A DNA stretch of 64,000 nucleotides from Kushneria marisflavi (lineage in GTDB: Bacteria; Pseudomonadota; Gammaproteobacteria; Pseudomonadales; Halomonadaceae). Positions 43,982-53,784 of the stretch are shown in pieces; the first letter of the stretch is position 1, and each line of letters starts with the position of its first letter. A program made the position numbers and the translations under genes. The DNA lies in assembly GCF_002157205.1 (NCBI RefSeq), contig NZ_CP021358.1, positions 3,534,001 through 3,598,000 of the forward strand. The letters are read 5' to 3'. Below the pieces are notes generated by a model. That model ran no database searches, was not told the origin of the DNA, and saw only the letters and a list, made by a program, of their open reading frames with translations.

Positions 43982-44659
43982 ATGCGATACATGCGTTTAT
44001 GGAAGCTGTTTCTGGTGGCGTGCATGGCCATGATGATGGTGGCATGCGCCCAGATTCCGCGACAAAACGTGGTGGAAGGGCCGACAACGGCGCCGCCTCA
44101 GCTTCCGCCGATGCCGATTGCCAACGGCTCGATCTATCAGAGCAACTACACCCGGCCCCTGTTTGAGGATCGTCGGCCGCGTGGGGTGGGGGACATCCTG
44201 ACCATCGTGCTGAACGAAAATGTCAGTGCCACCAAGAGCTCGGCCGCCAATGCCAGTCGTAATGGTGCGACAACACTGGGTCTTGATGCTGCGCCTCGCG
44301 TCATCGGCGGGTTGCTGGATGGTCAGACCACCAGCCTGACCGGCACCAATACCTTTCAGGGGCAGGGCGGCGCGAATGCGTCCAACACCTTTACCGGCAC
44401 CATCACGACAACCGTCATGAATGTGTTGCCCAACGGCAACTTCCAGGTCGCCGGCGAAAAGCGCATCGGTATTAATCAGGGCACCGAGTACATCCGTTTT
44501 TCCGGTACGGTCAATCCACGCACGATCACCGGCCTCAATACCGTGCCGTCAACCCAGGTCGCCGATGCGCGTCTTGAATATTACGGCGACGGTTATATCA
44601 ACGAGGCGCAGACAATGGGCTGGCTGCAGCGCTTCTTCCTCAATATTTCACCGTTTTAA
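43982..44659 (+). CDS. flgH: Flagellar L-ring lipoprotein FlgH
   Basis: Outer-membrane bushing of the basal body. The 225-residue protein (E. coli 232) has a lipoprotein signal peptide with lipobox MVA-C22, then [29 protein letters not shown] and a C-terminal [33 protein letters not shown], typical of the family. Several in-frame ATGs (43943, 43949, 43979, 43982) exist; 43982 has GGGG at seven nt and gives a normal signal peptide, but 43949 is also possible. Confidence 0.93.
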   Translation: MRYMRLWKLFLVACMAMMMVACAQIPRQNVVEGPTTAPPQLPPMPIANGSIYQSNYTRPLFEDRRPRGVGDILTIVLNENVSATKSSAANASRNGATTLGLDAAPRVIGGLLDGQTTSLTGTNTFQGQGGANASNTFTGTITTTVMNVLPNGNFQVAGEKRIGINQGTEYIRFSGTVNPRTITGLNTVPSTQVADARLEYYGDGYINEAQTMGWLQRFFLNISPF

Positions 44660-44674
44660 TCGAGGAACTTCACA

Positions 44675-45805
44675 ATGATGGCCATGTTGAAATCCGTTTC
44701 CCTGCGTTGTGCGGCACTGCTGTTGAGTGGTTGTGCCCTGATGGGGCTGGCCTGTCAGGCGCAGGCAGCCCGGCTGGGCGACATTGCCACCTTTGAAGGC
44801 GTGCGCTCCAACCCGCTGGTCGGCTATGGCCTGGTGGTAGGTCTGGATAATACTGGTGATCAGACCATGCAGGCTCCCTTTACCGGTCAGTCAGTCACCA
44901 ACATGCTTTCCGAGCTGGGTGTGACGATCCCGGCTGGTACCAACATGCAGCTCAAAAACGTTGCAGCCGTCATGGTCACGGCCGAGTTGCCTCCCTTTTC
45001 AAGCCCGGGGCAGAAGCTGGACATCACTGTTTCCTCGGTCGGCAACGCGCGTAGCCTTCGTGGCGGTACGCTGCTGATGACGCCACTCAAGGGCGCAGAT
45101 GGACAGATCTATGCGCTGGCACAGGGCAATATGGTCATCCCGGGCATCAGCGCTCAGGCCGCCGGCAGCAGCGTCCAGGTCAACCAGACCTCATCGGGTC
45201 GCATTCCGGCTGGTGCCATTATTGAACGTACCGTGCCGGCCCAGCTGGCCGAGCAGGGGCGCATCAATCTGGAGCTCAAGGACGCTGACTTCAATACGGC
45301 CCTGCGCACCATGAACGCCATCAATAATGCCATGGGTCAGGGCGTTGCCGTGGCACAGAATTCACGGGTCATCTCATTGGCAGCGCCGCTGGACAGCGCT
45401 TCAAAGGTGTCCTTTCTGGCCCGGGTACAAAACATTGATGTTGATCCGGGTGTGGTGACGCCGAAAGTCATCATGAACGCCCGTACCGGTTCGGTGGCGA
45501 TGAATACCCGGGTCACGCTCAGTCGTGCCGCCATCGCCCATGGCAATCTCTCGATTACGATCGATTCCAACCCCATTATCAGCCAACCGAATGCCTTGTC
45601 AGGCGGGCAAACTGCTGTGGTACCCAATGCTGACATCAATGTGCAGGAAGAGTCCGGGGCGCTGAATATGGTTAGCGGCGAAGCAGATCTGAGTCAGGTA
45701 GTGGATGCCCTGAACCGTCTGGGCGCGACCCCCAACGACCTGATGGCGATTCTTCAAGCGCTTAAATCGGCGGGTGCGCTTAACGCGGATCTGGAGATCA
45801 TCTAA
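44675..45805 (+). CDS. flgI: Flagellar P-ring protein FlgI
   Basis: Periplasmic ring subunit assembled in peptidoglycan with help from FlgA. 376 residues with a Sec signal peptide cleaved near CQAQAA, then the strongly conserved RLGDIATFEGVRSNPLVGYGLVVGLDNTGDQTMQAPFTGQSVTNML. C-terminus VVDALNRLGATPNDLMAILQALKSAGALNADLEII as in the family. Stop overlaps the flgJ start (TAATG). Confidence 0.96.
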   Translation: MMAMLKSVSLRCAALLLSGCALMGLACQAQAARLGDIATFEGVRSNPLVGYGLVVGLDNTGDQTMQAPFTGQSVTNMLSELGVTIPAGTNMQLKNVAAVMVTAELPPFSSPGQKLDITVSSVGNARSLRGGTLLMTPLKGADGQIYALAQGNMVIPGISAQAAGSSVQVNQTSSGRIPAGAIIERTVPAQLAEQGRINLELKDADFNTALRTMNAINNAMGQGVAVAQNSRVISLAAPLDSASKVSFLARVQNIDVDPGVVTPKVIMNARTGSVAMNTRVTLSRAAIAHGNLSITIDSNPIISQPNALSGGQTAVVPNADINVQEESGALNMVSGEADLSQVVDALNRLGATPNDLMAILQALKSAGALNADLEII

Positions 45806-46934
45806 TGGCAATCGACAGTCGTGGGAGTTTTGCGCTCGACGTGCAGGGCTTATCGAAGCTCAAGTACAGCGCGCGTGACAATCCGCAGGAAAGCCTCAAG
45901 GAAACCACGCAGCAGTTTGAAGCGCTGTTTCTGCAAAAGATGATGAAAAGCATGCGCGATGCCATGCCCAAAAGTGATCTGCTCAAAAGCGACAGCATGG
46001 ATACCTACACCCAGATGCTGGATAAGCAGTGGGCGCAGAACCTCTCCGAGCAGGGGATCGGGCTATCCGACATGATGGTCAAGCAGCTGTCGAAGGACAG
46101 CGCTCTAGGTGCGGATCCGTCACCCAACGATTCGCTGGGCAAGCTGAAGGCGCAGTCACGTAATATTCCTTCAGCGATGGCCATGCCGTTGAGCGACGAG
46201 CAATTGAAGCGTAACGCGGCGCTTGAAGCGAGCAGCCAGGTGGTCAAGCCTGCCGAACAAAAGCGCGGTCCGCTGATTGAAGGCTATGCCTCATTGGAGC
46301 GTGGCCTGAAAAGCCGCCACGAGCATCAGACAATGATGGCAGATGTCGCACCACATGTGTCGTCGTTTGTTTCGAAAATGGGGGCTGCAGCGCGGGCCGT
46401 CAGCGAGCGTACCGGGATCCCGCACCAGCTGATACTGGCTCAGGCTGCGCTTGAAACAGGGTGGGGGCCAAGGAAATTCAAACAGGCGATGGCAAGGCCA
46501 GTCACAATCTTTTCAACATCAAGGCAACCGGTGGCTGGAAGGGCGATCGTGCAAGTGTCATGACTACGGAGTTTGAGGCGGGCACGGCGCACAAGGAGCG
46601 GGCAGCCTTTCGCGTTTACGACTCCTACGAAGCCGCGTTCTCCGACTATGCGCGCCTTTTAACCGACAATCCGCGTTACCAGCCGGTACTGGAGGCGAGT
46701 ACGCCCGAAGCCGCGGCGCATGCGCTGCAAAAATGTGGTTATGCGACCGATCCCCGCTATGGCGAAAAACTGGTGTCGATCATGTCACAGATACCGGATG
46801 ACGAGCCTGCCTCGCTTCAGTCGCTGTATGCCACGCGAACGCAGGGACGTCAGGACAGCGATGTTTCGGCAGTAACACAGCGACGGGCAGCCATGGCCTA
46901 TGCCGTTGAAAATGAAGCCAGCAGAATTTTTTGA
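45805..46934 (+). pseudogene. flgJ: flgJ: rod-capping muramidase, frameshifted
   Basis: FlgJ is a rod cap plus peptidoglycan hydrolase. Reading from ATG 45805 gives a rod-cap domain (residues about 25-90, QFEALFLQKMMKSMRDAM), a linker, and the start of the glucosaminidase domain (HQLILAQAALETGWG, with the catalytic Glu), then switches to nonsense and stops at 46563. The rest of the enzyme (GDGKASHNLFNIKATGGWKGD ... YATDPRYGEKLVSIMSQ) continues in another frame to 46934. One extra base in the G run at 46463-46467 would restore a 376-residue protein. Either a sequencing error in the homopolymer or a real lesion leaving only the rod-cap part. Confidence 0.88.
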
Positions 46935-46942
46935 TTTATCGA

Positions 46943-46960
46943 TGCCCTGTAAACAGGGCA
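46943..46960 (+). terminator. Possible weak terminator after flgJ
   Basis: TGCCCTG (46943-46949), loop TAAA, CAGGGCA (46954-46960); the following sequence is only moderately T-rich. Confidence 0.5.
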
Positions 46961-46968
46961 TAACTTTC

Positions 46969-46995
46969 TAAAATTTTCTGATGATCGGCCGATAG
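46969..46995 (+). promoter_or_regulatory. Sigma-28 (FliA) promoter of flgK-flgL
   Basis: TAAAATTT (46969-46976), 11-nt spacer, GCCGATAG (46988-46995). Seven of eight -10 positions and seven of eight -35 positions agree with the consensus. Leader about 38 nt to flgK. Confidence 0.85.
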
Positions 46996-47039
46996 TACAT
47001 GACAGATAACACCCTTAAGGGCGCGTGCGAGGAAACACC

Positions 47040-48671
47040 ATGTCCGGTTCACTGATGGGAACAGCGCTGAGCGGGCTGAGAGCTGCTCAGATTGGCCTGA
47101 ATACCACAAGCAATAACATTGCCAACGTTAATACTCAGGGCTATAACCGCCAGATCGCCGGGCTTTCCGAAGCTAAGGGCACCAATGCCGGTGGCCTTTT
47201 CGCCGGCAGTGGTGTCAGCGTGACCGGTGTACAGCGCCAGTACGAACAGTACCTCAGCACGCAGCTCAATGATGCCAATAGTGAGCTTGGGGCCAGCCAG
47301 TCACATCTGGCCCAGATTTCCCAGATTGATAATCTGTTGGCAGATGGGGATGCCGGACTCAACAAGCAGATGCAGTCCTTCTTTGCCGGCATGCAGACCC
47401 TGGCCAACAATCCGGCTGATACTTCAGCGCGTCAGGCCATGCTGGGTAATGCCGAAAGCATGACCGCACAGTTTCGCGCGACCGACAGCTATCTCAAGAA
47501 CATGTCGAACAACACCGTGGCGCAAATGGGGGGCGTGGTTGACGAGATCAACAGCTACTCCAAACAGATTGCCACGCTTAACGTCCAGATTACCCAGACA
47601 CAGGCCAAGACTGGAACCCCGCCCAATGACATGCTCGATCAGCGGGATCTGGCAGTGGCGAAGCTCAGCGAGCTGACTGGTATTTCGGTCGTTAATCAGG
47701 ATGGCCAATATACAGTATCGCTATCGAGCGGCCAGTCGCTGGTGTCCGGTAAGCAGGTACAGACGCTTGAAATGGTCGATGCCGAGGATGACCCGACACG
47801 GCGTACCGTGGCGCTCAGAGCAACCGATAGCAATCTTTTTGAGCTCGATGAGAGCAAGTTGACCGGCGGCACGCTGGGTGGGCTTACGCAGTTTAGAACC
47901 CAGTCGCTTGAACCGACACAGCTGCGACTCGATCAGATTGCCCATACGCTGGCGACGAGTATCAATGATCTGCAGACTGGCGGTTTTGACCTGGATGGCG
48001 ATGCTGGCAAGGCACTCTTTACTACCAGCACGCCTGCCGTGGTAGCCAGCAGTGCCAATAGCGGCAATGGTCTACCTGGGGTGTCGTTTACCGACGATAT
48101 TTCCAAAGTGGCTGCAAGCAATTACAAGTTGACCGCAAACAGCAATGAAAGCAGCGGCTACTCGCTGACGCGTCTGGATAGTGGCCAGGCCGTCAATGCA
48201 GCAGACGTCGGCCTTGAAATTACTCTTCCGGCTGGTCTGGCCAATGGCGACAGTTTTGTCATCAAGCCGCTAAATAACGCGGCCGGACAACTGAGCGTTA
48301 ATAGCGAAATCACGCCGGAGGGCATTGCGGCCAGAGGGAGTCAGAGTGAGGGCGTGCGAGGTAACAGCAACGCGCTGGCGATGGCCAATATTCAAAGCGA
48401 AAACCTGATCAACGGCAGTACAAGCCTCAATACAGCTTACGCTTCTCTGGTCAGTGATGTCGGCAACAAGACGGCCACACTCAAAAGCAGCAATGCTGCT
48501 CAGACCCAGATTTCTCAGGAGCTGAAAAGCGCTCAGCAGTCGGTATCAGGTGTCAATATCGATGAAGAAGCGGCCAACATGCTCAAATATCAGCAGCTTT
48601 ACAGTGCCAGTGCTCAGATGATCCGGGCTTCCTCGGAGATGTTTGACTCACTGATCGGCATCATGCGTTAA
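47040..48671 (+). CDS. flgK: Hook-filament junction protein FlgK (HAP1)
   Basis: First junction zone protein between hook and filament, 543 residues (E. coli 547). N-terminus SGSLMGTALSGLRAAQIGLNTTSNNIANVNTQGYNRQI and C-terminus EEAANMLKYQQLYSASAQMIRASSEMFDSLIGIMR are the family polymerisation helices. GAGGAAA before the ATG at 47040 supports this start over an in-frame codon at 47025. Chaperoned by FlgN. Confidence 0.96.
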   Translation: MSGSLMGTALSGLRAAQIGLNTTSNNIANVNTQGYNRQIAGLSEAKGTNAGGLFAGSGVSVTGVQRQYEQYLSTQLNDANSELGASQSHLAQISQIDNLLADGDAGLNKQMQSFFAGMQTLANNPADTSARQAMLGNAESMTAQFRATDSYLKNMSNNTVAQMGGVVDEINSYSKQIATLNVQITQTQAKTGTPPNDMLDQRDLAVAKLSELTGISVVNQDGQYTVSLSSGQSLVSGKQVQTLEMVDAEDDPTRRTVALRATDSNLFELDESKLTGGTLGGLTQFRTQSLEPTQLRLDQIAHTLATSINDLQTGGFDLDGDAGKALFTTSTPAVVASSANSGNGLPGVSFTDDISKVAASNYKLTANSNESSGYSLTRLDSGQAVNAADVGLEITLPAGLANGDSFVIKPLNNAAGQLSVNSEITPEGIAARGSQSEGVRGNSNALAMANIQSENLINGSTSLNTAYASLVSDVGNKTATLKSSNAAQTQISQELKSAQQSVSGVNIDEEAANMLKYQQLYSASAQMIRASSEMFDSLIGIMR

Positions 48672-48685
48672 GGGGCATAAAGCAA

Positions 48686-49636
48686 ATGCGTATCAGTACC
48701 TCAATGATGTTCGAGCGTAGCCAGAATGCCATGCAAAGTCGGCAGAGCGATCTGTCGAAAGTAGGTGAGCAGGTGGCCAGCGGCAAGCGTGTGGTATCTC
48801 CCTCTGATGATCCACGTGCGTCGTCGCAGGCATTGATCGTCAAGCAGGATCAGGCCATTCAGGAGCAGTACAAAAACAGCCGTACCAGCGCCACTTCTGC
48901 GCTGGAAGCGCAGGACAACACGCTGGATAGTGTGAACAAGTTGCTGTACACGGGTAAGGGGCTGGTCGTTCAGGCGGGCAATGGTGCGCTGAGCGACAGC
49001 GACAGGGCTTCTGTCGCAACCCAGCTGGAAGGTCTCTATAACCAGCTGACGGGCTTGGCCAACGGCAAGGACAGCAATGGGCAGTACATGTTTTCCGGTT
49101 CGAAGGGAGACGTACAGCCATTTACGCCCGGCACCGATGCCAACGGCGATTTTGTCATGAACTACGCAGGCGACAGCGAACCCTTGAACATGAAGGTGGA
49201 TGCGTCGCGCCTGATGGATGTCAATGCCACGGGCACCAATGTGTTCAAGGTTCCTTCAACAGCTGCCGGGGATGCCGAAAGCGATCTGTTTACTGCTTTC
49301 CAGACCGCCATTACGGCACTCAGAACGCCCAAAACACCAGACAATCAGGACGCCTTGAGGGCTGACCTGGATAAGGTCAATCGTCAGCTTGATGCAGGTC
49401 TGGATAATATCGGGAGTGTACAGACCACCGTTGGCAGCAAGCTCAACGAGCTTGATATCCTCGGCAATATTGGTACCAGCCGCATGATCAGCAACGAAGG
49501 AGCGCTTTCAGACCTCCAGGATCTGGATTACGCCGAAGCCATCTCTCGCTACACGTTGGGTCAGATTGGACTGGAAGCTTCACAGAAGATGTTCATGCAG
49601 ACACAGCAGACGTCGCTGTTCAGTCTGATTCGCTAA
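48686..49636 (+). CDS. flgL: Hook-filament junction protein FlgL (HAP3)
   Basis: Junction protein adjoining the flagellin filament, 316 residues (E. coli 317). MRISTSMMFERSQNAMQSRQSDLSKVGEQVASGKRVVSPSDDP at the N-terminus and DYAEAISRYTLGQIGLEASQKMFMQTQQTSLFSLIR at the C-terminus resemble flagellin ends, as in the family. Follows flgK by 14 bp and ends at a bidirectional terminator. Confidence 0.96.
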   Translation: MRISTSMMFERSQNAMQSRQSDLSKVGEQVASGKRVVSPSDDPRASSQALIVKQDQAIQEQYKNSRTSATSALEAQDNTLDSVNKLLYTGKGLVVQAGNGALSDSDRASVATQLEGLYNQLTGLANGKDSNGQYMFSGSKGDVQPFTPGTDANGDFVMNYAGDSEPLNMKVDASRLMDVNATGTNVFKVPSTAAGDAESDLFTAFQTAITALRTPKTPDNQDALRADLDKVNRQLDAGLDNIGSVQTTVGSKLNELDILGNIGTSRMISNEGALSDLQDLDYAEAISRYTLGQIGLEASQKMFMQTQQTSLFSLIR

Positions 49637-49657
49637 TCTCTGTCACCAGGCAGGATC

Positions 49658-49691
49658 AAGCCCCCATGTCGGCAACGACATGGGGGCTTTT
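49658..49691. terminator. Bidirectional terminator between flgL and fliR
   Basis: AAGCCCCCATGTCG (49658-49671), tetraloop GCAA, CGACATGGGGGCTT (49676-49689), followed by TT. Serves convergent flgKL and fliLMNOPQR. Confidence 0.93.
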
Positions 49692-49747
49692 CATTATCCC
49701 TGAATCGAGTATGGCGGCCTGAACATTGGTTTTTGAAGGGCGGGCGC

Positions 49748-50536
49748 TCAGGACGATGACAGAAGTTCTGTGACGCTGACCATCTGATTAAGGGCACTTT
49801 CAAACATGCGCTGGAAGATTGCACCCAGTTCCGGTGTCATGAAGGTCAACAGAATGACGCCCGTCGTCAGGGTAATGGGAAAGCCTACCGAGAAAATCGA
49901 GAACTGGGGAGAGGCACGGTTGAGAATGCCCATCGAGATATTGATCATCAAAAGCGCTGTCAAAACCGGCAGGGACATTAGAAATCCGGCCGAGAATATG
50001 AAGCTCCCCCAGCGCGCAATGGCATCGAAGCCTGCCGGCTCAAGCGCCACCTGACCGATCGGCAAACGCGTAAAGGTCTCGATTAAAAGCCGGATCATGA
50101 TGGTATGGCCGTTGAGGGCCATGAACATGAGAATCGCGATCATGTTGAGAAAGCGGGAGAGTACCGTGGTCGTCCCCTGAGCTTCGGGAGAGTAGAACGA
50201 TGCAAAGGAGAGCCCCATTTGCAGGGCGATATAATCACCGGCCGCCTGAATGGCGGCAAAGACCAGTCGCATGACCAGTCCGAGTGCTACGCCGATGATG
50301 AACTGCTGAATGATGATCATGATGCCCGCCCAGGAGGCTGGCGGAATATCGGGCATGGGAGGGAGTACGGGCGCCACGACCACCGTCAGGGCAAAGGCAA
50401 GCCCAACCTTTGCCGTTCGAGGGATCGCGGTCTCGCCAAAGATGGGCGCGGTGGCGATAAACGCCAGAATCCTGACGAACGGCCAGAGAAAGGCCGTCAG
50501 CCATGCATCGAGCTGGGCGGAAGTGATCTCCAGCAA
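49748..50536 (-). CDS. fliR: Flagellar export gate protein FliR
   Basis: Export-gate membrane protein, 262 residues (E. coli 261) with about five to six hydrophobic segments (AWLTAFLWPFVRILAFIATAPIFGE at the start). Forms the FliPQR channel core with FliP and FliQ. Last gene of the minus-strand fliLMNOPQR unit. ATG 50536 lies 11 bp after fliQ. Confidence 0.94.
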   Translation of the reverse strand: MLEITSAQLDAWLTAFLWPFVRILAFIATAPIFGETAIPRTAKVGLAFALTVVVAPVLPPMPDIPPASWAGIMIIIQQFIIGVALGLVMRLVFAAIQAAGDYIALQMGLSFASFYSPEAQGTTTVLSRFLNMIAILMFMALNGHTIMIRLLIETFTRLPIGQVALEPAGFDAIARWGSFIFSAGFLMSLPVLTALLMINISMGILNRASPQFSIFSVGFPITLTTGVILLTFMTPELGAIFQRMFESALNQMVSVTELLSSS

Positions 50537-50547
50537 GCGAGCGCCCT

Positions 50548-50817
50548 CTAGCCGATCATGGTCGGGATGTTGTTAAAAAGCTCTCGAGTGAAGTCGGAGA
50601 GCGTTCCCAGCATCCATGAGCCGCCAATGATCAACGTCGTGAAGACCGCCAGAATCTTGGGAATGAAGGACAGTGTCATTTCGTTGATCTGCGTAGCGGC
50701 CTGGAAAAGGCTCACCAACAAACCCACGGTGAGTGCCACCAGCAGCAGTGGCGCTGCAATCAAAAGTGTCAGCATCATGCCGCGATAGGCCAGGCTCATT
50801 ACCATTTCCGGTGTCAT
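50548..50817 (-). CDS. fliQ: Flagellar export gate protein FliQ
   Basis: Small export-gate protein, 89 residues as in E. coli, with two membrane helices (MLTLLIAAPLLLVALTVGLLVSLFQAATQINEMTLSFIPK). The frame opens upstream at 50940, but MTPEMVMSLAYRGM is the family N-terminus. AAGGGAG precedes the ATG at 50817. The 77-bp gap to fliP is larger than others in this operon. Confidence 0.94.
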   Translation of the reverse strand: MTPEMVMSLAYRGMMLTLLIAAPLLLVALTVGLLVSLFQAATQINEMTLSFIPKILAVFTTLIIGGSWMLGTLSDFTRELFNNIPTMIG

Positions 50818-50894
50818 GGCGCCACTCCCTTGGAAGTCTTCAGGACGCAGGGGCATGCCCCGACAGTCGTTGGAAAAACCATCCCTCGGGATGG

Positions 50895-51677
50895 CTACAT
50901 ATAAAAGCTTTGTGCCAGCGAGCCCATTAAAAGCCCCCAACCATCAACCAATACAAAAAGCATCAGTTTAAAAGGCAGTGACACGATGGCCGGTGGCACC
51001 ATCATCATCCCGAGCGCCATCAGAACGCTTGCCACGACCAGGTCGATAATCAAAAAGGGAATGAAAATCGTGAAGCCGATCTGAAAGGCGGTTTTCAACT
51101 CGCTGGTGACAAAGGAGGGCAGCAATATGCGCATGGGCACATCTTCCGGGCCTTCCAGCGGTGGCATGTTGGCAATGCCGGCAAACATGGCGATATCGGT
51201 TTCACGCGTTTGATGCAGCATGAATTCACGCAGTGGCTGGCTGCCGGTTTCGATGGCCTGGGGCATGCCGATATTGCCCTCTGACAGCGGCTGCCAGGCC
51301 GTCTCATAGATCTGTTCAAAGACCGGCGACATGACGAAAAAGGTCAGAAACAACGCCAGACCGACCAGGATCTGATTGGGTGGGGAGGACTGAGTGCCCA
51401 GGGCACTTCGCAAAAGCCCCAACACAATGATGATGCGGGTAAAGCCGGTCATCATCAAAAGTGCGGCCGGTAGAAAGGCCATGGAACTCAACAGTACCAG
51501 CGTCTCGACGGAGAGACTCCAGGATTGCCCGCCGCCATCAAGCGGCTGGCTGGTCATGGCCGGTAATTCTGCCGAAGCATGCGATGGCAGCGATATCAGC
51601 ATCACCAGCAATGGCAGCAGTGCCATCAATGTATTGCGGGCCCGGTGAGACAAACGGAACAGGGCTGAATGGGTCAT
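50895..51677 (-). CDS. fliP: Flagellar export gate protein FliP
   Basis: Central export-gate subunit, 260 residues (E. coli 245), with an N-terminal cleavable-type signal peptide ([18 protein letters not shown]) and the conserved [45 protein letters not shown]. Four membrane helices. The start overlaps the fliO stop by four nt. Confidence 0.95.
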   Translation of the reverse strand: MTHSALFRLSHRARNTLMALLPLLVMLISLPSHASAELPAMTSQPLDGGGQSWSLSVETLVLLSSMAFLPAALLMMTGFTRIIIVLGLLRSALGTQSSPPNQILVGLALFLTFFVMSPVFEQIYETAWQPLSEGNIGMPQAIETGSQPLREFMLHQTRETDIAMFAGIANMPPLEGPEDVPMRILLPSFVTSELKTAFQIGFTIFIPFLIIDLVVASVLMALGMMMVPPAIVSLPFKLMLFVLVDGWGLLMGSLAQSFYM

Positions 51678-52222
51678 GATCGCCTATCAAAGCGCTGAGA
51701 CAGCGCACGCTTGAAGCTTTCGGAAAAGGTGGGTCGTGAAGTACTGCCTGGATTTTCGGATCCGGTACCGTCCACGGGATCTTGTGATTTGGCCGGCATC
51801 TCATGAAGGCGGTTAACGCTGCCGGGGGTTACCCCGAGGACCAGCCATGTGTCATCGACCTCTACCACAACAACGCGCTCACGCGCACCGACGCTCTGGC
51901 TTGCCACAACGCGAAGGGATTGCCCCTGTAGACGATGTCCCGGTTTAAAGCGTTTGACGAGCGTGGCGAGCCCCCAGATCAGCAAAAGTACCAGTGCAAG
52001 ACCCAGCGCCGTTTTGCCCAGGCCTGCCATGCCCAGATCATTGTCCTGAGCGAAGGCGGGTGATGACGTTGCGGGCGTGACGGCAATGTGTGCGCTGCCA
52101 ATATGGCCAGCGCTTTTCAATGCGGCAGCATCAAACGGACCGTTGGCAAGTGAGAGGTCGTTGCTTGAAGAGGGCGAGGTGGTGGCCTCGCGCGTGGGAC
52201 TGTCGGTCATGGGATGATTCAT
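51674..52222 (-). CDS. fliO: Flagellar export assembly protein FliO
   Basis: Single-pass membrane protein that helps FliP assemble. 182 residues with a long Ser/Thr-rich N-terminal part, one membrane helix ([22 protein letters not shown]) near residues 72-90, and the cytoplasmic [40 protein letters not shown] typical of FliO. It is longer than E. coli FliO (about 121) because of the N-terminal extension. A second in-frame ATG at 52210 is a possible start. Confidence 0.88.
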   Translation of the reverse strand: MNHPMTDSPTREATTSPSSSNDLSLANGPFDAAALKSAGHIGSAHIAVTPATSSPAFAQDNDLGMAGLGKTALGLALVLLLIWGLATLVKRFKPGHRLQGQSLRVVASQSVGARERVVVVEVDDTWLVLGVTPGSVNRLHEMPAKSQDPVDGTGSENPGSTSRPTFSESFKRALSQRFDRRS

Positions 52223-52268
52223 CTCGTTTCATTCAAGGGACACGACTTAGCACGAGCGAGGCATGACT

Positions 52269-52778
52269 TCAACGATTAAGCTTATGGATGCGCTCTGAAG
52301 GCGTAATGATATCAGTAATACGGATGCCGTATTTATCCTCCACCACGACCACTTCTCCCTGAGCGATCAGGTAGCCATTGATCAGGATATTCATGGGCTC
52401 ACCGGCCAGGCCATCCAGCTCCACGACCGATCCTTTGGCCAGATCAAGCAGCTCGCGAATGGTCATGCGTGTGCGGCCCAGCTCGACCGACAGCGTGACC
52501 GGAATTTCCATGATGACGTCCAGCTCGCGCGACTGACCGTGAGCACCACTACCTGACAGGGGCTGAAAAATACGGTCGCTGGCCGGTTCGGCGGACGCAC
52601 CGACAGAAGACTCCTCTACAGAGTGCTCCGGTGTTTCACCGGTTTCTGCAAAGGCCGCACCCCAGTCGATATCGTCCTCGTCGGTGGATGCCCCCTGTTC
52701 CTGCATGGCACTGGCCCAGTCATCGGGCATCTCATCAGGCTTGTCGTTAAGTGAATCCGGATTTTTGGGATCAGTCAT
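52269..52778 (-). CDS. fliN: Flagellar motor switch protein FliN
   Basis: C-ring subunit, 169 residues (E. coli 137). The C-terminal SpoA domain carries DVIMEIPVTLSVELGRTRMTIRELLDLAKGSVVELDGLAGEPMNILINGYLIAQGEVVVVEDKYGIRITDI, essentially the family signature. The N-terminal 80 residues are acidic and longer than in enterics. AGGAA at eight nt supports the start at 52778; it overlaps fliM by eight bp. Confidence 0.95.
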   Translation of the reverse strand: MTDPKNPDSLNDKPDEMPDDWASAMQEQGASTDEDDIDWGAAFAETGETPEHSVEESSVGASAEPASDRIFQPLSGSGAHGQSRELDVIMEIPVTLSVELGRTRMTIRELLDLAKGSVVELDGLAGEPMNILINGYLIAQGEVVVVEDKYGIRITDIITPSERIHKLNR

Positions 52779-53778
52779 GATGCGTATTCCTGTGGGCATC
52801 GATGGGACGATGGTCGATCAATCTTTTGACGCGCAGACCCTTCTGGCCATTGAGACTGCCATAATCGCAGGCCATGACCGGGACACCGTCAACGCGCACG
52901 TTGATGTCCTGAGGCAGGTCAATGGGAAGTACATCACCCACCGCCAGCTTCGAGATTTTGCTCAGAGTGGTCTCGATCGCTGTGAAGTCTGCGACCAGCT
53001 CAACACTTGAAGATTTCACCTCGCCGGCAAGGCGCTGCATTCTCTCTCGATCCTCTTCAGGATCGTTGCGCTGCAGCGGCCCGGAAAGCGTCTCTCGGAT
53101 GGGCTCGATCATCGAGTAGGGCATGCAGATATGAAAATCACTGCCGAACGCGCCCACCTCAACGTGGAAGGTCGTATTGACCACCAGCTCATTGGCGCTA
53201 TTGGTGATGTTGGTGAATTTCACCTGCATCTCCGAGCGCTGATATTCAAGCTCCACTGGATAAATGGATTGCCAGCCCTCTGCGTAGCTTTCAAGCGTCA
53301 GGTTTAACAAACGCCGAATAATGCGCTGCTCGGTATGGGTAAATTCCCGACCTTCTGACTTGGTCAGAAAACGCCCGTCTCCGCCGAACAGGCTGTCTAC
53401 TACCAGAAACACCAGGTTGGGCGGAAACACGATCAGTGCATTGCCCTTGAGCGGCTTGATCGCGATCATGTTGATATTGGCAGGCACCGGTAGATTGCGC
53501 GTGAAATCGCTGTACTTCTGAATCTTGACCGGGCCTACCGTGATGTCTGCCGTCCTTCTGATCAAATTGAACAGCGCCATGCGAAAGCGACGGCCAAAAC
53601 GCTCATGAATGATATCGAGCGACTGTAGTCGGCCGCGCACCACACGCTGCTGGTTGGCTGGATCGAAAGGGCGTATACGCTTGGTGCCAATGTCCCCGGA
53701 ACGCGTCTCTTCTTCCTCGCCGCTTACCCCTTTGAGCAGCGCGTCGATCTCTTCCTGGGACAGCATGTCATCTGCCAT
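52771..53778 (-). CDS. fliM: Flagellar motor switch protein FliM
   Basis: C-ring protein that binds CheY-phosphate. 335 residues (E. coli 334) with the N-terminal CheY-binding peptide MLSQEEIDALLKG, the CheC-like middle domain, and a C-terminal SpoA domain (LSKISKLAVGDVLPIDLPQDINVRVDGVPVMACDYGSLNGQKGLRV). Six bp after fliL. Confidence 0.96.
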   Translation of the reverse strand: MADDMLSQEEIDALLKGVSGEEEETRSGDIGTKRIRPFDPANQQRVVRGRLQSLDIIHERFGRRFRMALFNLIRRTADITVGPVKIQKYSDFTRNLPVPANINMIAIKPLKGNALIVFPPNLVFLVVDSLFGGDGRFLTKSEGREFTHTEQRIIRRLLNLTLESYAEGWQSIYPVELEYQRSEMQVKFTNITNSANELVVNTTFHVEVGAFGSDFHICMPYSMIEPIRETLSGPLQRNDPEEDRERMQRLAGEVKSSSVELVADFTAIETTLSKISKLAVGDVLPIDLPQDINVRVDGVPVMACDYGSLNGQKGLRVKRLIDHRPIDAHRNTHHD

Positions 53779-53784
53779 GAGGAC

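Noticed and set aside
46461..46934. A separate muramidase gene downstream of flgI
   Set aside because: Its beginning continues exactly the glucosaminidase domain broken off in flgJ, so it is the distal half of flgJ, not an independent gene.
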